From Wenzhouxiangella sp. AB-CW3 (lineage in GTDB: Bacteria > Pseudomonadota > Gammaproteobacteria > Xanthomonadales > Wenzhouxiangellaceae), in the NCBI RefSeq assembly GCF_014725735.1, contig NZ_CP061368.1:3425225-3489224 (forward strand): a stretch of 64,000 bases of DNA, read 5' to 3'. The position numbers and the translations under genes were made by a program. Positions within the stretch are counted from its first letter, which is position 1; each line of letters begins with the position of its first letter. Below are positions 56,312-64,000 of the stretch, piece by piece. The notes under the pieces were generated by a model that was given only the letters and a program-made list of their open reading frames with translations, made no database searches and was not told the origin of the DNA.

Positions 56312-57500
56312 CGGCGACCTCTTTGTTGACGATTCGGAAGCCATCGTGGAAACAACGGGTGGCCGCTGCAAAATCCTTGCTGTCGACCATGCAGGTTACG
56401 GCATGCTCAAACACCATGATGTCTGCCACTTCGATGTTCTTCTCGGCCAGCATGGCAACCGCCGCTTCGCGGATCGAGTCATCCTTGCCGGCCTCGTAGC
56501 CAACAGCCGATACCGTGGCCAGCGAACCCGAGACCTCGACACCTTGCGGGAACTCCTTGCGAATATCCCCGGCCAGGCCATCGGGATCCGGCACCTGGTC
56601 GCGCGGGATCATGCAGATGCCGGAATCGCCCTCGGCCATCTCCGGGACGAAGAACTGGTAGTCATCCAGCTCGGCTCGCAGGCGGTCAGCATCGGCACTC
56701 TCATCAAACTTCACGCACAGCAGTTCATCGTGTCCGGCCACGCCGACGATGCGAGCTTTCCCGGCACCACCTTCCGGGCTTAGTATGGTCTCGCCGCCAT
56801 CACCGTGCGCCTTGCGTGCATGAATGGTCACATCCTGCTCAAGCGCATAGTCGATGGCACGTTCGTTGAGAACGCCCGCGCCGTGATGGGCCATGGTCTT
56901 CATCTCGGGCAGGCTGATCACGTTCATGCGGACGGCGTCGGGCACGACACGCGGATCGGCGGTGTAGACACCATCGACATCGGAGTAGATCTCGCAGCGA
57001 TCGGCCTTTACCCCGGCGGCAATGGCCACTGCCGTGGTATCGGACCCACCGCGCCCCAGCGTGGTGATGTCGCCATCCGGGGTCTCGCCCTGGAAGCCGG
57101 CCACGACCACAACCGCACCTTCATCGAGGTAGCGGTTCATGCGCCTGGGATCGACCGTGCTGATGCGGGCATTGAGATGGGAATCGCAGGTCAGCACACC
57201 GGCCTGCGGGCCAGTCAGCGCCACGGAGCGGATATCCATGTCCTGCAGCGTGATGCTCAGCAGGGAAGCAGACAACTGTTCTCCGGATGCCAGCAGCATG
57301 TCGAGCTCCCGGTTGTCCGGATTGGAATTGACCTTGCCGGCATAAGACAGCAGGCGGCTGGTGGTGTTGCCACGAGCCGACACGACAACCACGACGCGAT
57401 TGCCATCGCGGTGGCACTGAGCGACACGCTCGGCCACCGCGCGAAGTTGCTCGTCCTCTGCCAGGGAGGATCCGCCGTATTTTTGAACGATGGTTTCCAT
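56301..57500 (-). CDS. ask: Aspartate kinase associated with the ectoine cluster
   Basis: A 399-residue aspartokinase supplying aspartyl phosphate, the precursor of aspartate semialdehyde. METIVQKYGGSSLAEDEQL, VVVAGFQGETPDGDITTLGRGGSDTTAVAIA and EIYSDVDGVYTADPRV are conserved, and two ACT regulatory domains occupy residues ~265-399. It lies before ectABC here. A dedicated copy within ectoine clusters is usually less sensitive to feedback; whether this one is cannot be read from the sequence. Confidence 0.93.
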   Translation of the reverse strand: METIVQKYGGSSLAEDEQLRAVAERVAQCHRDGNRVVVVVSARGNTTSRLLSYAGKVNSNPDNRELDMLLASGEQLSASLLSITLQDMDIRSVALTGPQAGVLTCDSHLNARISTVDPRRMNRYLDEGAVVVVAGFQGETPDGDITTLGRGGSDTTAVAIAAGVKADRCEIYSDVDGVYTADPRVVPDAVRMNVISLPEMKTMAHHGAGVLNERAIDYALEQDVTIHARKAHGDGGETILSPEGGAGKARIVGVAGHDELLCVKFDESADADRLRAELDDYQFFVPEMAEGDSGICMIPRDQVPDPDGLAGDIRKEFPQGVEVSGSLATVSAVGYEAGKDDSIREAAVAMLAEKNIEVADIMVFEHAVTCMVDSKDFAAATRCFHDGFRIVNKEVADVA

Positions 57501-57549
57501 CTTTAGTACTACCTTTCTAGGTTCCAGATTTGAATTTGAAATCGGTTTC

Positions 57550-58116
57550 TCAGGACTTTCCGGGCGGCATCGGCGCCATCGCCGAACCCTCGTCCTTGAT
57601 GCTGAGTATCTCGACCAGCGCTTCGAGCCCCTTGTTTAGCCCCTCCAGCTCGCCGTCGGCCAGACGTGTCAGGCCGTCAAGCAGAGCGCCCTGGGCCGGC
57701 AAGGGAGCAGTCGCCAGCAGCTTTTCCCCGGAACGGGTGACAAACAGCTTGACGACGCGCTGATCAGGCCCGGAACGCGCCCGCTCCAGCAGCCCCTTGT
57801 TCTCGATCTTGTCGAGCAGGTTGCTGGCGGTGGCCGGCTTGATCGACAGGCGCCGCGCGATCTGCGACACATTCAGCCCCGGTGCCCGAGCCACTTCCCA
57901 CAAGGCCCAGAGCTGCGCCGCACTGAGACCGCACTGGCGCTCGACCCAGGCCGAATGTGCCTGGATGGATCGGACCACGATGCGAAAGTGCCGCACCGCC
58001 GCCATGACACGGGGGTCGTCCGGCTCGATCTCCGGCGCGTCCGGCACGGTGGCTTCCACTGGCTGGCAGATTTCGCTGCCCGCTTCGAGTTCGGTATTGC
58101 TGTGATCGGTCTTCAT
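57550..58116 (-). CDS. ectR: MarR-family regulator, likely EctR
   Basis: A 188-residue winged-helix regulator. The helix-turn-helix is LNVSQIARRLSIKPATASNLLDKIENKGLLER with the wing SGPDQRVVKLFVTRSGEKLL. The position upstream of ask-ectABC on the same strand, with only 49 bases to ask, suggests it is EctR, the repressor known from halophilic methylotrophs. There EctR is usually transcribed apart from the cluster. A 36-residue acidic extension precedes the MarR fold. The frame runs to 58191. Confidence 0.82.
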   Translation of the reverse strand: MKTDHSNTELEAGSEICQPVEATVPDAPEIEPDDPRVMAAVRHFRIVVRSIQAHSAWVERQCGLSAAQLWALWEVARAPGLNVSQIARRLSIKPATASNLLDKIENKGLLERARSGPDQRVVKLFVTRSGEKLLATAPLPAQGALLDGLTRLADGELEGLNKGLEALVEILSIKDEGSAMAPMPPGKS

Positions 58117-58308
58117 ATGGGGCGCTATTATATGGCAGCAAATTACTTTGTGGCTAACTATTTGGGTAAATAATATTTCCCGGCAAAGCAAATAGGGGCT
58201 ATGTTATTGACTTGAAAGGACTTACAGGGGAAAGAAATAGTTAGACTTGACCAGCCCCCCCCCCTGGACAGGCCGGACGACCGGCGGCCGCCCGGACCCG
58301 TCACGGCA
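58117..58308 (-). promoter_or_regulatory. Control region of the ectR-ask-ectABC cluster
   Basis: On the minus strand a perfect TATAAT (58127-58132) ends 10 bases before the ectR start, and a pseudopalindrome TATTT-GGGT-AAATA (58159-58172) lies upstream, as expected for a MarR-type operator. If that -10 is used, the message is almost leaderless. An uninterrupted run of ten C residues occupies 58255-58264. Confidence 0.4.
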
Positions 58309-58962
58309 TCAGCGACGCCCGACGCGCTGACTCCAGTAAACGATCAGCCCGAAGCCGAAGGCCATGCCGCCGAGATGGGCAAAGTGAGCAACGCCCGACA
58401 TGGTGCCGGTCATGCCGAAAAACAGCGTCAGCGCCCCGTAGCCGATCACGAACCACTTGGCCTTGATCGGCACCGGCGGAATCAGCAGCATGATGGTGCT
58501 GTTGGGGTACATCATGCCGTAGGCCAACAGCAGGCCGAAAACCGCGCCCGAGGCACCGATGGTCGGATAGACCCCGCCGGTCACCGCGGCCACCAGCAAC
58601 TGCACCAGGCCGGCACCCATCAGGCAGACGAAGTAATAGATCAGAAAACGGCGCGTGCCCCACAGCCGCTCGATCGGCAACCCGAACATGTAGAGCGCAA
58701 ACATGTTGAAAAACAGGTGCGCCAGGCCCCCATGCATGAATCCATAGGTCACCAGTTGCCAGGGGGCAAATCCAGTATCCAGCACGCCGACATCGCTGAA
58801 GCGAATCTGGTCGGGTGTACCCAGCGGCCAGAGCGCAAACAACCGCATGGTCTCGGCAAACGCATTCATCTGCAGGAAATAGGCGAACACCGTCACCCCG
58901 AGAATGACCATGGAGGCCGGCAGCGTCGACCCACCCACGGGGCCGGATTGCGGCACTCTCAT
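58309..58962 (-). CDS. Rhomboid family intramembrane serine protease
   Basis: A 217-residue polytopic protease with about six membrane helices. The catalytic Ser is in GASGAVFG and the His in HFAHLGGMAFG, with the loop-1 signature FMHGGLAHLFFNMFALYMFG. It cleaves membrane proteins within the bilayer. The start overlaps the stop of the cytochrome gene (ATGA). Confidence 0.93.
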   Translation of the reverse strand: MRVPQSGPVGGSTLPASMVILGVTVFAYFLQMNAFAETMRLFALWPLGTPDQIRFSDVGVLDTGFAPWQLVTYGFMHGGLAHLFFNMFALYMFGLPIERLWGTRRFLIYYFVCLMGAGLVQLLVAAVTGGVYPTIGASGAVFGLLLAYGMMYPNSTIMLLIPPVPIKAKWFVIGYGALTLFFGMTGTMSGVAHFAHLGGMAFGFGLIVYWSQRVGRR

Positions 58963-59435
58963 TCCAGCTCCTCCAGGGCATCGATCACCCCGTCCCAGCC
59001 GACCAGCGGCGAACTGTCGGACAGGGCATCGCGCAAGCCGTCCACATCCGAGGCCTGCAACGTGGGCTCGCGATCCCCCCACTGTTCGTCCATAAAGGCA
59101 ACGATGGCGGCCAGGTCCTCATCACTGATGTTGCGCATGGGCGGCATGAAGCCCCGGTAGGTACGCCCGGCGACCTCGATCTCCCCGCGCAGCCCGTAGA
59201 GCACGATCAGCGCCAACCCTTCCGGCGGCAACTCCAGCCACTCCGACTCGTCAAGCGGAGGAAAGGCAGGCGGGCGCCCTTCACCGGCATTGCCGTGACA
59301 GGAGGCGCAGTAGCGCAGATAAGGTTCCTGCCCATGGGCCATTTCCACCGGCTCATCCGGGGCCTGTCCGCATCCGGCCACCAGCAGTGATGCCAGCAGC
59401 ACGGCCAGCGCAGTCTGTTTACAATGTGTCGTCAT
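58959..59435 (-). CDS. Lipoprotein c-type cytochrome
   Basis: A 158-residue monohaem cytochrome. The lipobox LLVAGC (Cys22) follows the signal peptide, so it is tethered to a membrane in the periplasm. The haem site CASCHG is at residues 43-48, and the distal Met is in GFMPPM. It is a likely electron carrier for a terminal oxidase or dehydrogenase that is not encoded here. It is co-transcribed with the rhomboid gene. Confidence 0.9.
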   Translation of the reverse strand: MTTHCKQTALAVLLASLLVAGCGQAPDEPVEMAHGQEPYLRYCASCHGNAGEGRPPAFPPLDESEWLELPPEGLALIVLYGLRGEIEVAGRTYRGFMPPMRNISDEDLAAIVAFMDEQWGDREPTLQASDVDGLRDALSDSSPLVGWDGVIDALEELE

Positions 59436-59459
59436 TTCGTTTCGCACTCGCTCGCTCAA

Positions 59460-60059
59460 ATGCCAATCAGGACCGTCACCGTTTACGCCGCCTCCAGCCA
59501 GGCGCTGGATTCGGCCTACATCGACGCCGCCGCGCGCCTGGGCACGGCCCTGGGACGTACAGGATACCGACTTGTGTACGGCGGCGGTGGCCATGGCCTG
59601 ATGGGAGCGATGGCCGATGCGGCACTGGCCGCCGGCAGCGAGGTTCACGGCATCATTCCCGAGTTTCTCACCCGCGTCGAACAGGGACACCAGCACCTGA
59701 CTTCTCTGGAAGTGGTGCCGGACATGCGCACACGCAAGGCCCGCATGCTTGAGGACTCCGATGCCGTCATTGCCCTGCCCGGCGGCTGCGGCACCTTCGA
59801 GGAACTGTTCGAGGCCATGACACTGAAACGCCTGGGGCAATTTCTGGGCCCCATCGTGCTGATCAATACCGCCGGCTATTACGACCGCCTGCTGGATTTC
59901 CTGCATCACAGCGTCTCCGAGCATTTCATGAACCAGACCCACCTGGACATGTGGCAGACGGTGGCCGAGCCCGAGCAGGCCGCAAAGGCGCTGGAACAAA
60001 CCCACCGCTGGTCGGCGCAATCGGCGCTGGCCAGCGCGGCAGTACAAAAACGGAGCTGA
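59460..60059 (+). CDS. LOG family protein (TIGR00730)
   Basis: A 199-residue Rossmann-fold protein. It has the motifs VYGGGGHGLMGAMADAAL and LPGGCGTFEELFEAMT (PGGxGTxxE), which in this family bind nucleotide 5'-monophosphates and act as cytokinin riboside 5'-monophosphate phosphoribohydrolases. In bacteria the role is usually nucleotide turnover. The frame is open from 59424, but MPIRTVTVYAAS is the family start. Confidence 0.9.
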   Translation: MPIRTVTVYAASSQALDSAYIDAAARLGTALGRTGYRLVYGGGGHGLMGAMADAALAAGSEVHGIIPEFLTRVEQGHQHLTSLEVVPDMRTRKARMLEDSDAVIALPGGCGTFEELFEAMTLKRLGQFLGPIVLINTAGYYDRLLDFLHHSVSEHFMNQTHLDMWQTVAEPEQAAKALEQTHRWSAQSALASAAVQKRS

Positions 60060-60061
60060 AC

Positions 60062-60904
60062 ATGAACATCCGGGTACGCAAGATCCGCTTTGGACGCGGG
60101 CTGCGCTGGCTGCCAGCCGGCGCAGAACTGCTGTTTTCCAGCCCGGGGCCACTGGCCGGCGTGGCCGGACTGTGGCTGCTGGTTTCGCTGGTGGCCGTCA
60201 TCCCGATCATCGGCCAGGGCCTGCTGGCCGTACTGACCCCGCTGCTCACCGCCGGCGTTCTGTATGCCTGCGCGCAGGTCGCGGCCGGCCAGCGGCCGGC
60301 ACCCACTACCCTGTTTGCCGGCTGGCAGGACCCGCAGCGACGCGGCATGCTGTTGCTGCTCGGACTCTGGGGCATCGTCGGCAGCGTGGTCGCCGTGAGC
60401 ATTCTGGCCGGCTGGCTGGGCGCACAACTTGACGCCGAGCAGCTGGAAGCCGCCATGGCCTCGCCCGAAGCGCTGGCTGCCACCCTGGCCGAAACCTCCG
60501 TGGGTGGCGGCGTCCTGCTGGCCGCACTGGTCATGTTGCTGGTCATGGCGACCCTGTATTTCGCCATCCCGCTGGTGATGTTTGCCCGTCAGCCGGTCAT
60601 GCGCTCCCTGCTGCAAAGCCTGCAAGCCATACTTCACAATCTCCTCGCCTTTATCGGACTGGGGATGGCCGTCTTTCTGTTTGCCCTGGCCGTCGGTCTG
60701 ATCCTGCTGGTGCTGAGTTCGGTGGTCAGTATCGCCCTGGGCGAGGTGGGAGCCATGCTGGCGCAGGTGCTGTTTTTGCTGGTCACCATGTTCGTGCAGA
60801 TGGTCATGGCCGCCACCCAGTACGTGGCCTTTCGGGACGTTTTCGAACTGCCGACCGACGGCGATGATCAGGGCGACGGAGAGGACCGGCAACTGCTGGC
60901 CTGA
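60062..60904 (+). CDS. BPSS1780-type membrane protein
   Basis: A 280-residue inner-membrane protein with about six hydrophobic segments (residues ~30-65, 95-125, 150-185, 205-240, 240-265). The start IRVRKIRFGRGLRWLPAGAELL and internal FAGWQDPQRRGMLLLLGLW match the BPSS1780/DUF2189-like family of unknown function. It follows the LOG gene by 2 bases, so they form a pair. Confidence 0.8.
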   Translation: MNIRVRKIRFGRGLRWLPAGAELLFSSPGPLAGVAGLWLLVSLVAVIPIIGQGLLAVLTPLLTAGVLYACAQVAAGQRPAPTTLFAGWQDPQRRGMLLLLGLWGIVGSVVAVSILAGWLGAQLDAEQLEAAMASPEALAATLAETSVGGGVLLAALVMLLVMATLYFAIPLVMFARQPVMRSLLQSLQAILHNLLAFIGLGMAVFLFALAVGLILLVLSSVVSIALGEVGAMLAQVLFLLVTMFVQMVMAATQYVAFRDVFELPTDGDDQGDGEDRQLLA

Positions 60905-60918
60905 ACGGACACCTTGAC

Positions 60919-61713
60919 TCAGGACCGGCCGGACCGACCGAATTTCCGCGGGCCGTCGCCGGCCTCGTCGTCAGGCTTTGGCGCGTGCGTGACCAGCACG
61001 CGTGACATGATGATCCCCAGTTCGAACAGGGCCAGCACCGGCAGGGCGAGCAGGGTCTGGGAGATCATGTCGGGCGGCGTGATCAGCATGGCCACGACAA
61101 AGGCACCGACGATGACGTAGCCGCGCATGCGTCCCAGCGCCTCGGGCGTGGTCACGCCCAGCGCAACCAGGATCAGCGTGGCCACCGGCACCTGGAACGC
61201 CAGCCCGAAAGCAATGAACAGCGTCAGCACGAAATCCAGGTAGCGGTTGATGTCGGTCATCACCGCCACACCCTCCGGCGCCATGGTGGTGAAAAAGGCA
61301 AACACCACCGGAAAGACAACGAAGTAGGCAAACGCGCAGCCGGCATAGAACAGGCCGACGGCCATGAAAAGAAGCGGCCGAGCAAGCCGCTTTTCGTGTC
61401 GGTACAAGCCGGGAGCAACAAACGCCCAGGCTTGGTAAATCACCACCGGCATGGCCAGCAGCAGCGCCAGAATGAGCACCAGCTTGAACGGGGTGAGAAA
61501 GGGCGAGGCCACGTCAATGGCGATCATGCTGCTGCCTTCGGGCAGGTGACGCACCAGAGGTTCGGCCAGCCATGAGTAAAGCACGCGGGCAAACGGCGCC
61601 AGTACGATCAGGATCACGCCGATGGCCAGGATCGCCCGGAGCAGGCGCGAACGCAGCTCCAGGAGATGCTCGATCAGCGTGGCTTCCTGTTCAGGCGCCT
61701 CGGGATCGTTCAT
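60919..61713 (-). CDS. tatC: Sec-independent protein translocase TatC
   Basis: A 264-residue six-helix membrane protein that binds twin-arginine signal peptides. HLLELRSRLLRAI, FLTPFKLVLILALLLAMPVVIYQAWAFVAPGLYRHEKR and FGLAFQVPV are the hallmark blocks. The start lies within the last 23 bases of tatB. Two adjacent ATGs exist (61716, 61713); the second is better spaced from GGAG. Confidence 0.96.
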   Translation of the reverse strand: MNDPEAPEQEATLIEHLLELRSRLLRAILAIGVILIVLAPFARVLYSWLAEPLVRHLPEGSSMIAIDVASPFLTPFKLVLILALLLAMPVVIYQAWAFVAPGLYRHEKRLARPLLFMAVGLFYAGCAFAYFVVFPVVFAFFTTMAPEGVAVMTDINRYLDFVLTLFIAFGLAFQVPVATLILVALGVTTPEALGRMRGYVIVGAFVVAMLITPPDMISQTLLALPVLALFELGIIMSRVLVTHAPKPDDEAGDGPRKFGRSGRS

Positions 61714-61951
61714 CATCCTGCTCCGTGCGGTTCTCTTCGGAAGACGATTCCGTGTCGCCGGCCATGATGCGCCGGTTGTGTTCACGGTCCATCTCGGCCT
61801 GGAACTCCGATTTCAGGCTTTGCCAGGCGTTGCGGGCAGTGCGGGAAAGCTGGCCGGCCGTGCGCGCGATTTCCGGCAGTCGACGCGGCCCGACCACCAG
61901 CAGGGCGATCAGGGCCAGCAGCAACAGCTCACTGAAGCCGATGCCGCTCAT
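61691..61951 (-). CDS. tatB: Sec-independent protein translocase TatB
   Basis: An 86-residue protein with one N-terminal membrane helix (GFSELLLLALIALLVVGPRRLPE) and an amphipathic helix (ARTAGQLSRTARNAWQSLKSEF), then an acidic tail. The Glu in the first turn and GPRRLP are typical of TatB. It forms the receptor with TatC. Confidence 0.94.
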   Translation of the reverse strand: MSGIGFSELLLLALIALLVVGPRRLPEIARTAGQLSRTARNAWQSLKSEFQAEMDREHNRRIMAGDTESSSEENRTEQDDERSRGA

Positions 61952-61954
61952 CGC

Positions 61955-62191
61955 TCAGGTACCGTTGGAATCGGACCTTTCCGAGCGTGTCGACGATTCC
62001 GGCTCGGGGGACTCGTCGGACTCATCGTCCTCCCCGTTCGAGCTGTCATCCTCGCTGACGCCTTTGCGAAACTCGCGGATGGCGCCTCCCAGATCGCTGC
62101 CGAGATTGCGGATGCGCTTGGTTCCGAAAATCAGCAGTACGATCAGGAGGATCACCAGGATCTGGAACCAGCCGATATTGCCGATACCCAT
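61955..62191 (-). CDS. tatA: Sec-independent protein translocase TatA
   Basis: A 78-residue pore-forming subunit. A single membrane helix (WFQILVILLIVLLIFGTKRI) and an amphipathic helix (RNLGSDLGGAIREFRKG) are followed by a very acidic Ser/Glu/Asp tail. It is first in the tatABC operon. The long acidic tail fits a salt-adapted organism. Confidence 0.95.
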   Translation of the reverse strand: MGIGNIGWFQILVILLIVLLIFGTKRIRNLGSDLGGAIREFRKGVSEDDSSNGEDDESDESPEPESSTRSERSDSNGT

Positions 62192-62239
62192 GAGAATGCG
62201 CCTCGCCGTGCGGGGGTGAATTCAGGAACTGTCAGTGTA

Positions 62240-63217
62240 TCAGGATTGCGTGCGACGCAAGTGCCATGCCGCCGGCAAGACCAGCAGCAGCAGGAGCAGC
62301 CAGCGACCCGCATCGCTCATGAGCGGAATGGCATGGACCTCGTCTGATTCCATGCCCACGTCGCGCCCCCCGTCTCCATCACACTGGCTGGGCGGACCAA
62401 TGGCCAGTGATTCGATGCCGACAATGGTTTCAGCCGCCCGGGTGGCCCGACCGGTTTCCGGGTCGATGCGCAGGATTTCGCTGGGGCGGGCCTCGGTATC
62501 GTCATCGCCGAAGACCCGGTTGCGATCGGTAATTGCCCAGAGCTGCCCGTCTTCATCGGCTGCCAGGCCGGCCTGGTTGTAGGGACTGGCTGCCGAGCCA
62601 AGCGCCCCTATTAGCTCGGCTGACGCAGTTTCCGCATCAACCCTGTACAGATTCGGCACCGCCGTTGTTCCATCTCGATCTGTCCCCAGACCCAGGCCGT
62701 AGACCTGATCGCCGACGACCGCCAGATCAACCAAGGGCAGTCCCAGATCACCAATGCGCTCCAGCAGACCACTCTCCTCGTCGGCATGGAAAAGCTCACC
62801 CGTACCGGCCGACGACACCAGCAGGCGCCCGTCGCAGGTGAAGGTCATACCGAAATCCATGCTGGTGCCCAGCGGGATTCCAGTATTGTTCTCGCGACCA
62901 CCCACGGCAATGGCATTTCCCGACGACGTTCCAATACGCACCAACGTATTGGTATTGTCATCGGCACCGAACAACCGGCCGTCCGGACTGAATGCCATAC
63001 CTTCGATGTCAATGAAGTCGCCCCGCCCGGTCCAGCCAATATATTCGGCGTCTCCATTGACCAGGTTGACGCGCCACAAGGCAAAAACTCGGCTGTTGTC
63101 GGAAAAATCGCCGCGCGAATTGATGCTGTAACCAAAAGGCTCCGCCCACGCCGAAGCGCTGACCATGAAAATCAGGGTCAGCAGCACAGACCGCCACGGC
63201 AGCGCGGAAGCTCGCAT
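62240..63217 (-). CDS. Exported beta-propeller-like protein with an IPTL-CTERM-like sorting tail
   Basis: A 325-residue exported protein. After a signal peptide (MRASALPWRSVLLTLIFMVSASAWA) come repeated strands such as IEGMAFSPDGRLFGADDNTNTLVRI and GLAADEDGQLWAITDRN, which suggest a propeller fold. The C-terminus IPLMSDAGRWLLLLLLVLPAAWHLRR has the three-part IP..S / helix / Arg pattern of IPTL-CTERM sorting signals, which are processed by an exosortase-type enzyme and lead to surface attachment. No exosortase is in the window. Confidence 0.8.
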   Translation of the reverse strand: MRASALPWRSVLLTLIFMVSASAWAEPFGYSINSRGDFSDNSRVFALWRVNLVNGDAEYIGWTGRGDFIDIEGMAFSPDGRLFGADDNTNTLVRIGTSSGNAIAVGGRENNTGIPLGTSMDFGMTFTCDGRLLVSSAGTGELFHADEESGLLERIGDLGLPLVDLAVVGDQVYGLGLGTDRDGTTAVPNLYRVDAETASAELIGALGSAASPYNQAGLAADEDGQLWAITDRNRVFGDDDTEARPSEILRIDPETGRATRAAETIVGIESLAIGPPSQCDGDGGRDVGMESDEVHAIPLMSDAGRWLLLLLLVLPAAWHLRRTQS

Positions 63218-63342
63218 TCTTTTCCTTCGATGTACAGACTCCGACAAGATCAATCATAGCAGAACTGTCACAAAGTTCCCACACAAGACTCATCGTCAAC
63301 AGACTGATCGGCAAGCAAAAGCGACCTTGGGAAGCTCTGAAC

Positions 63343-63372
63343 AACTCTGCGCGGGCACGACGGCGCAGAGTT
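63343..63372. repeat. Hairpin in the hemH leader region
   Basis: A perfect 10-bp inverted repeat (AACTCTGCGC / GCGCAGAGTT) with a 10-nt loop lies about 75 bases before the hemH ATG. A -10-like TACAAT is at 63408-63413. The hairpin has no T-run of note and could be an operator or leader structure. Confidence 0.4.
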
Positions 63373-63445
63373 CCTTGACGCTCACGACAGAGAGAAACAA
63401 AACCTCCTACAATGCATTCATCACCCTATTGCAGGACCCGTGCAA

Positions 63446-64000
63446 ATGGCAGGCTTCATCAACACCCCGGCCGAGAATCGTGCAGCGGTTCGTGACACCG
63501 TTGCCCACTGCAAGACCCCGAAAACCGGCGTATTGCTGGTCAATCTGGGCACCCCGGATGCGCCCGACACACCCTCCCTGCGTCGCTACCTCCGAGAGTT
63601 CCTGTCGGATCGGCGGGTGATCGAAACACCGCGCGCCATCTGGTGGCTGATACTCTACGGCATCATTCTTCCGTTTCGTTCGCCGCGCTCGGCCAAGGCC
63701 TACCAGCGCGTCTGGACAGAACAGGGCTCACCACTGCTGACCCTATGCCGCGCCCTGGCCGACAAGCTGCAGGCGGACCTGAGACAAACCTCGCCACAGA
63801 TCAGCGTGCTGCTGGCCATGAACTACGGCCGGCCGTCCATCGACCAGGCGGTCGATCGGCTGCGCCGGGAAAACATTCAGCGCCTGCTGGTCGTACCCAT
63901 GTACCCGCAATACTCGGCCACCACCACGGCATCGGTATTCGATCGCGTCACGAACTCGCTGCAGCGCCTGCGCTGGCTGCCGGAAGTGCGCTTCATCAAT
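63446..64000 (+). CDS. hemH: Ferrochelatase, N-terminal part (runs off the window)
   Basis: The first 185 codons of ferrochelatase, which inserts iron into protoporphyrin IX. The family start TGVLLVNLGTPDAPDTPSLRRYLREFLSDRRVIE, AYQRVWTEQGSPLL and AMNYGRPSI are present, along with PMYPQYSATTTASVFD. No stop is reached by base 64000. It completes, with hemF and hemN, a set of late haem genes in this region. Confidence 0.95.
   Translation, partial: MAGFINTPAENRAAVRDTVAHCKTPKTGVLLVNLGTPDAPDTPSLRRYLREFLSDRRVIETPRAIWWLILYGIILPFRSPRSAKAYQRVWTEQGSPLLTLCRALADKLQADLRQTSPQISVLLAMNYGRPSIDQAVDRLRRENIQRLLVVPMYPQYSATTTASVFDRVTNSLQRLRWLPEVRFIN

Overview
The window is a GC-rich stretch of a chromosome from a gammaproteobacterium. 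The evidence is the gene order def-fmt-rsmB-DUF4390-ntrY-ntrX-trkA-trkH divergent from lysM-dprA-smg-topA, plus glnA-DUF4124-ntrB-ntrC, tatABC, and hemF/hemN/hemH with an oxygen-sensing Fnr. A complete ectoine synthesis set (ectR, ask, ectA, ectB, ectC) and a TrkAH potassium system point to a salt-adapted organism. My guess is a Wenzhouxiangella- or Chromatiales-like halophile; this is inference from gene content only.

Layout. 1-4.7 kb: the tail of a DUF3482 GTPase, cspA, a YceH protein, a lipoprotein, tag, a diguanylate cyclase and MarC. 5-12.5 kb: two large exported peptidases (S9 and M14) flank hemN-fnr, which has a perfect FNR box. 12.6-18.1 kb: a PEBP-like protein, then glnA with a sigma-54 promoter, DUF4124, ntrB and ntrC. 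18.3-22.7 kb: a split MacAB-type ABC export system. 22.8-28.3 kb: a TonB-C-like small protein, dtd, a lipid A acyltransferase, a lytic transglycosylase, a membrane protein and a TPR protein. 28.5-38.2 kb: the trkH-to-def operon on the minus strand. 38.3-43.7 kb: LysM, dprA, smg, topA. 44.5-53.9 kb: hemF, an M61-like protease, a MazEF module, two paralogous amidohydrolases, a serine hydrolase, alkB, an outer-membrane barrel and an unknown membrane-anchored protein. 53.9-58.1 kb: the ectoine cluster. 58.3-64 kb: rhomboid, cytochrome c, a LOG-family protein, a BPSS1780-type membrane protein, tatCBA, an IPTL-CTERM-like beta-propeller protein and the start of hemH.

The most unusual content is non-coding. 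Six long-arm palindromes of about 150-235 bp lie mostly just 3' of genes. Three share a conserved 16-nt core (family A), two share another core (family B), and one in the ectB-ectC gap stands alone (C). Within each copy the arms match each other, yet the arm sequences differ completely between copies. In addition, heptanucleotide tandem repeats of the form RGTGNNA occur in opposed blocks at three loci. They have run into the 3' end of ntrC, the leader of a TPR gene and the start of rsmB. I found no CRISPR array, tRNA, rRNA, prophage or intact insertion sequence.
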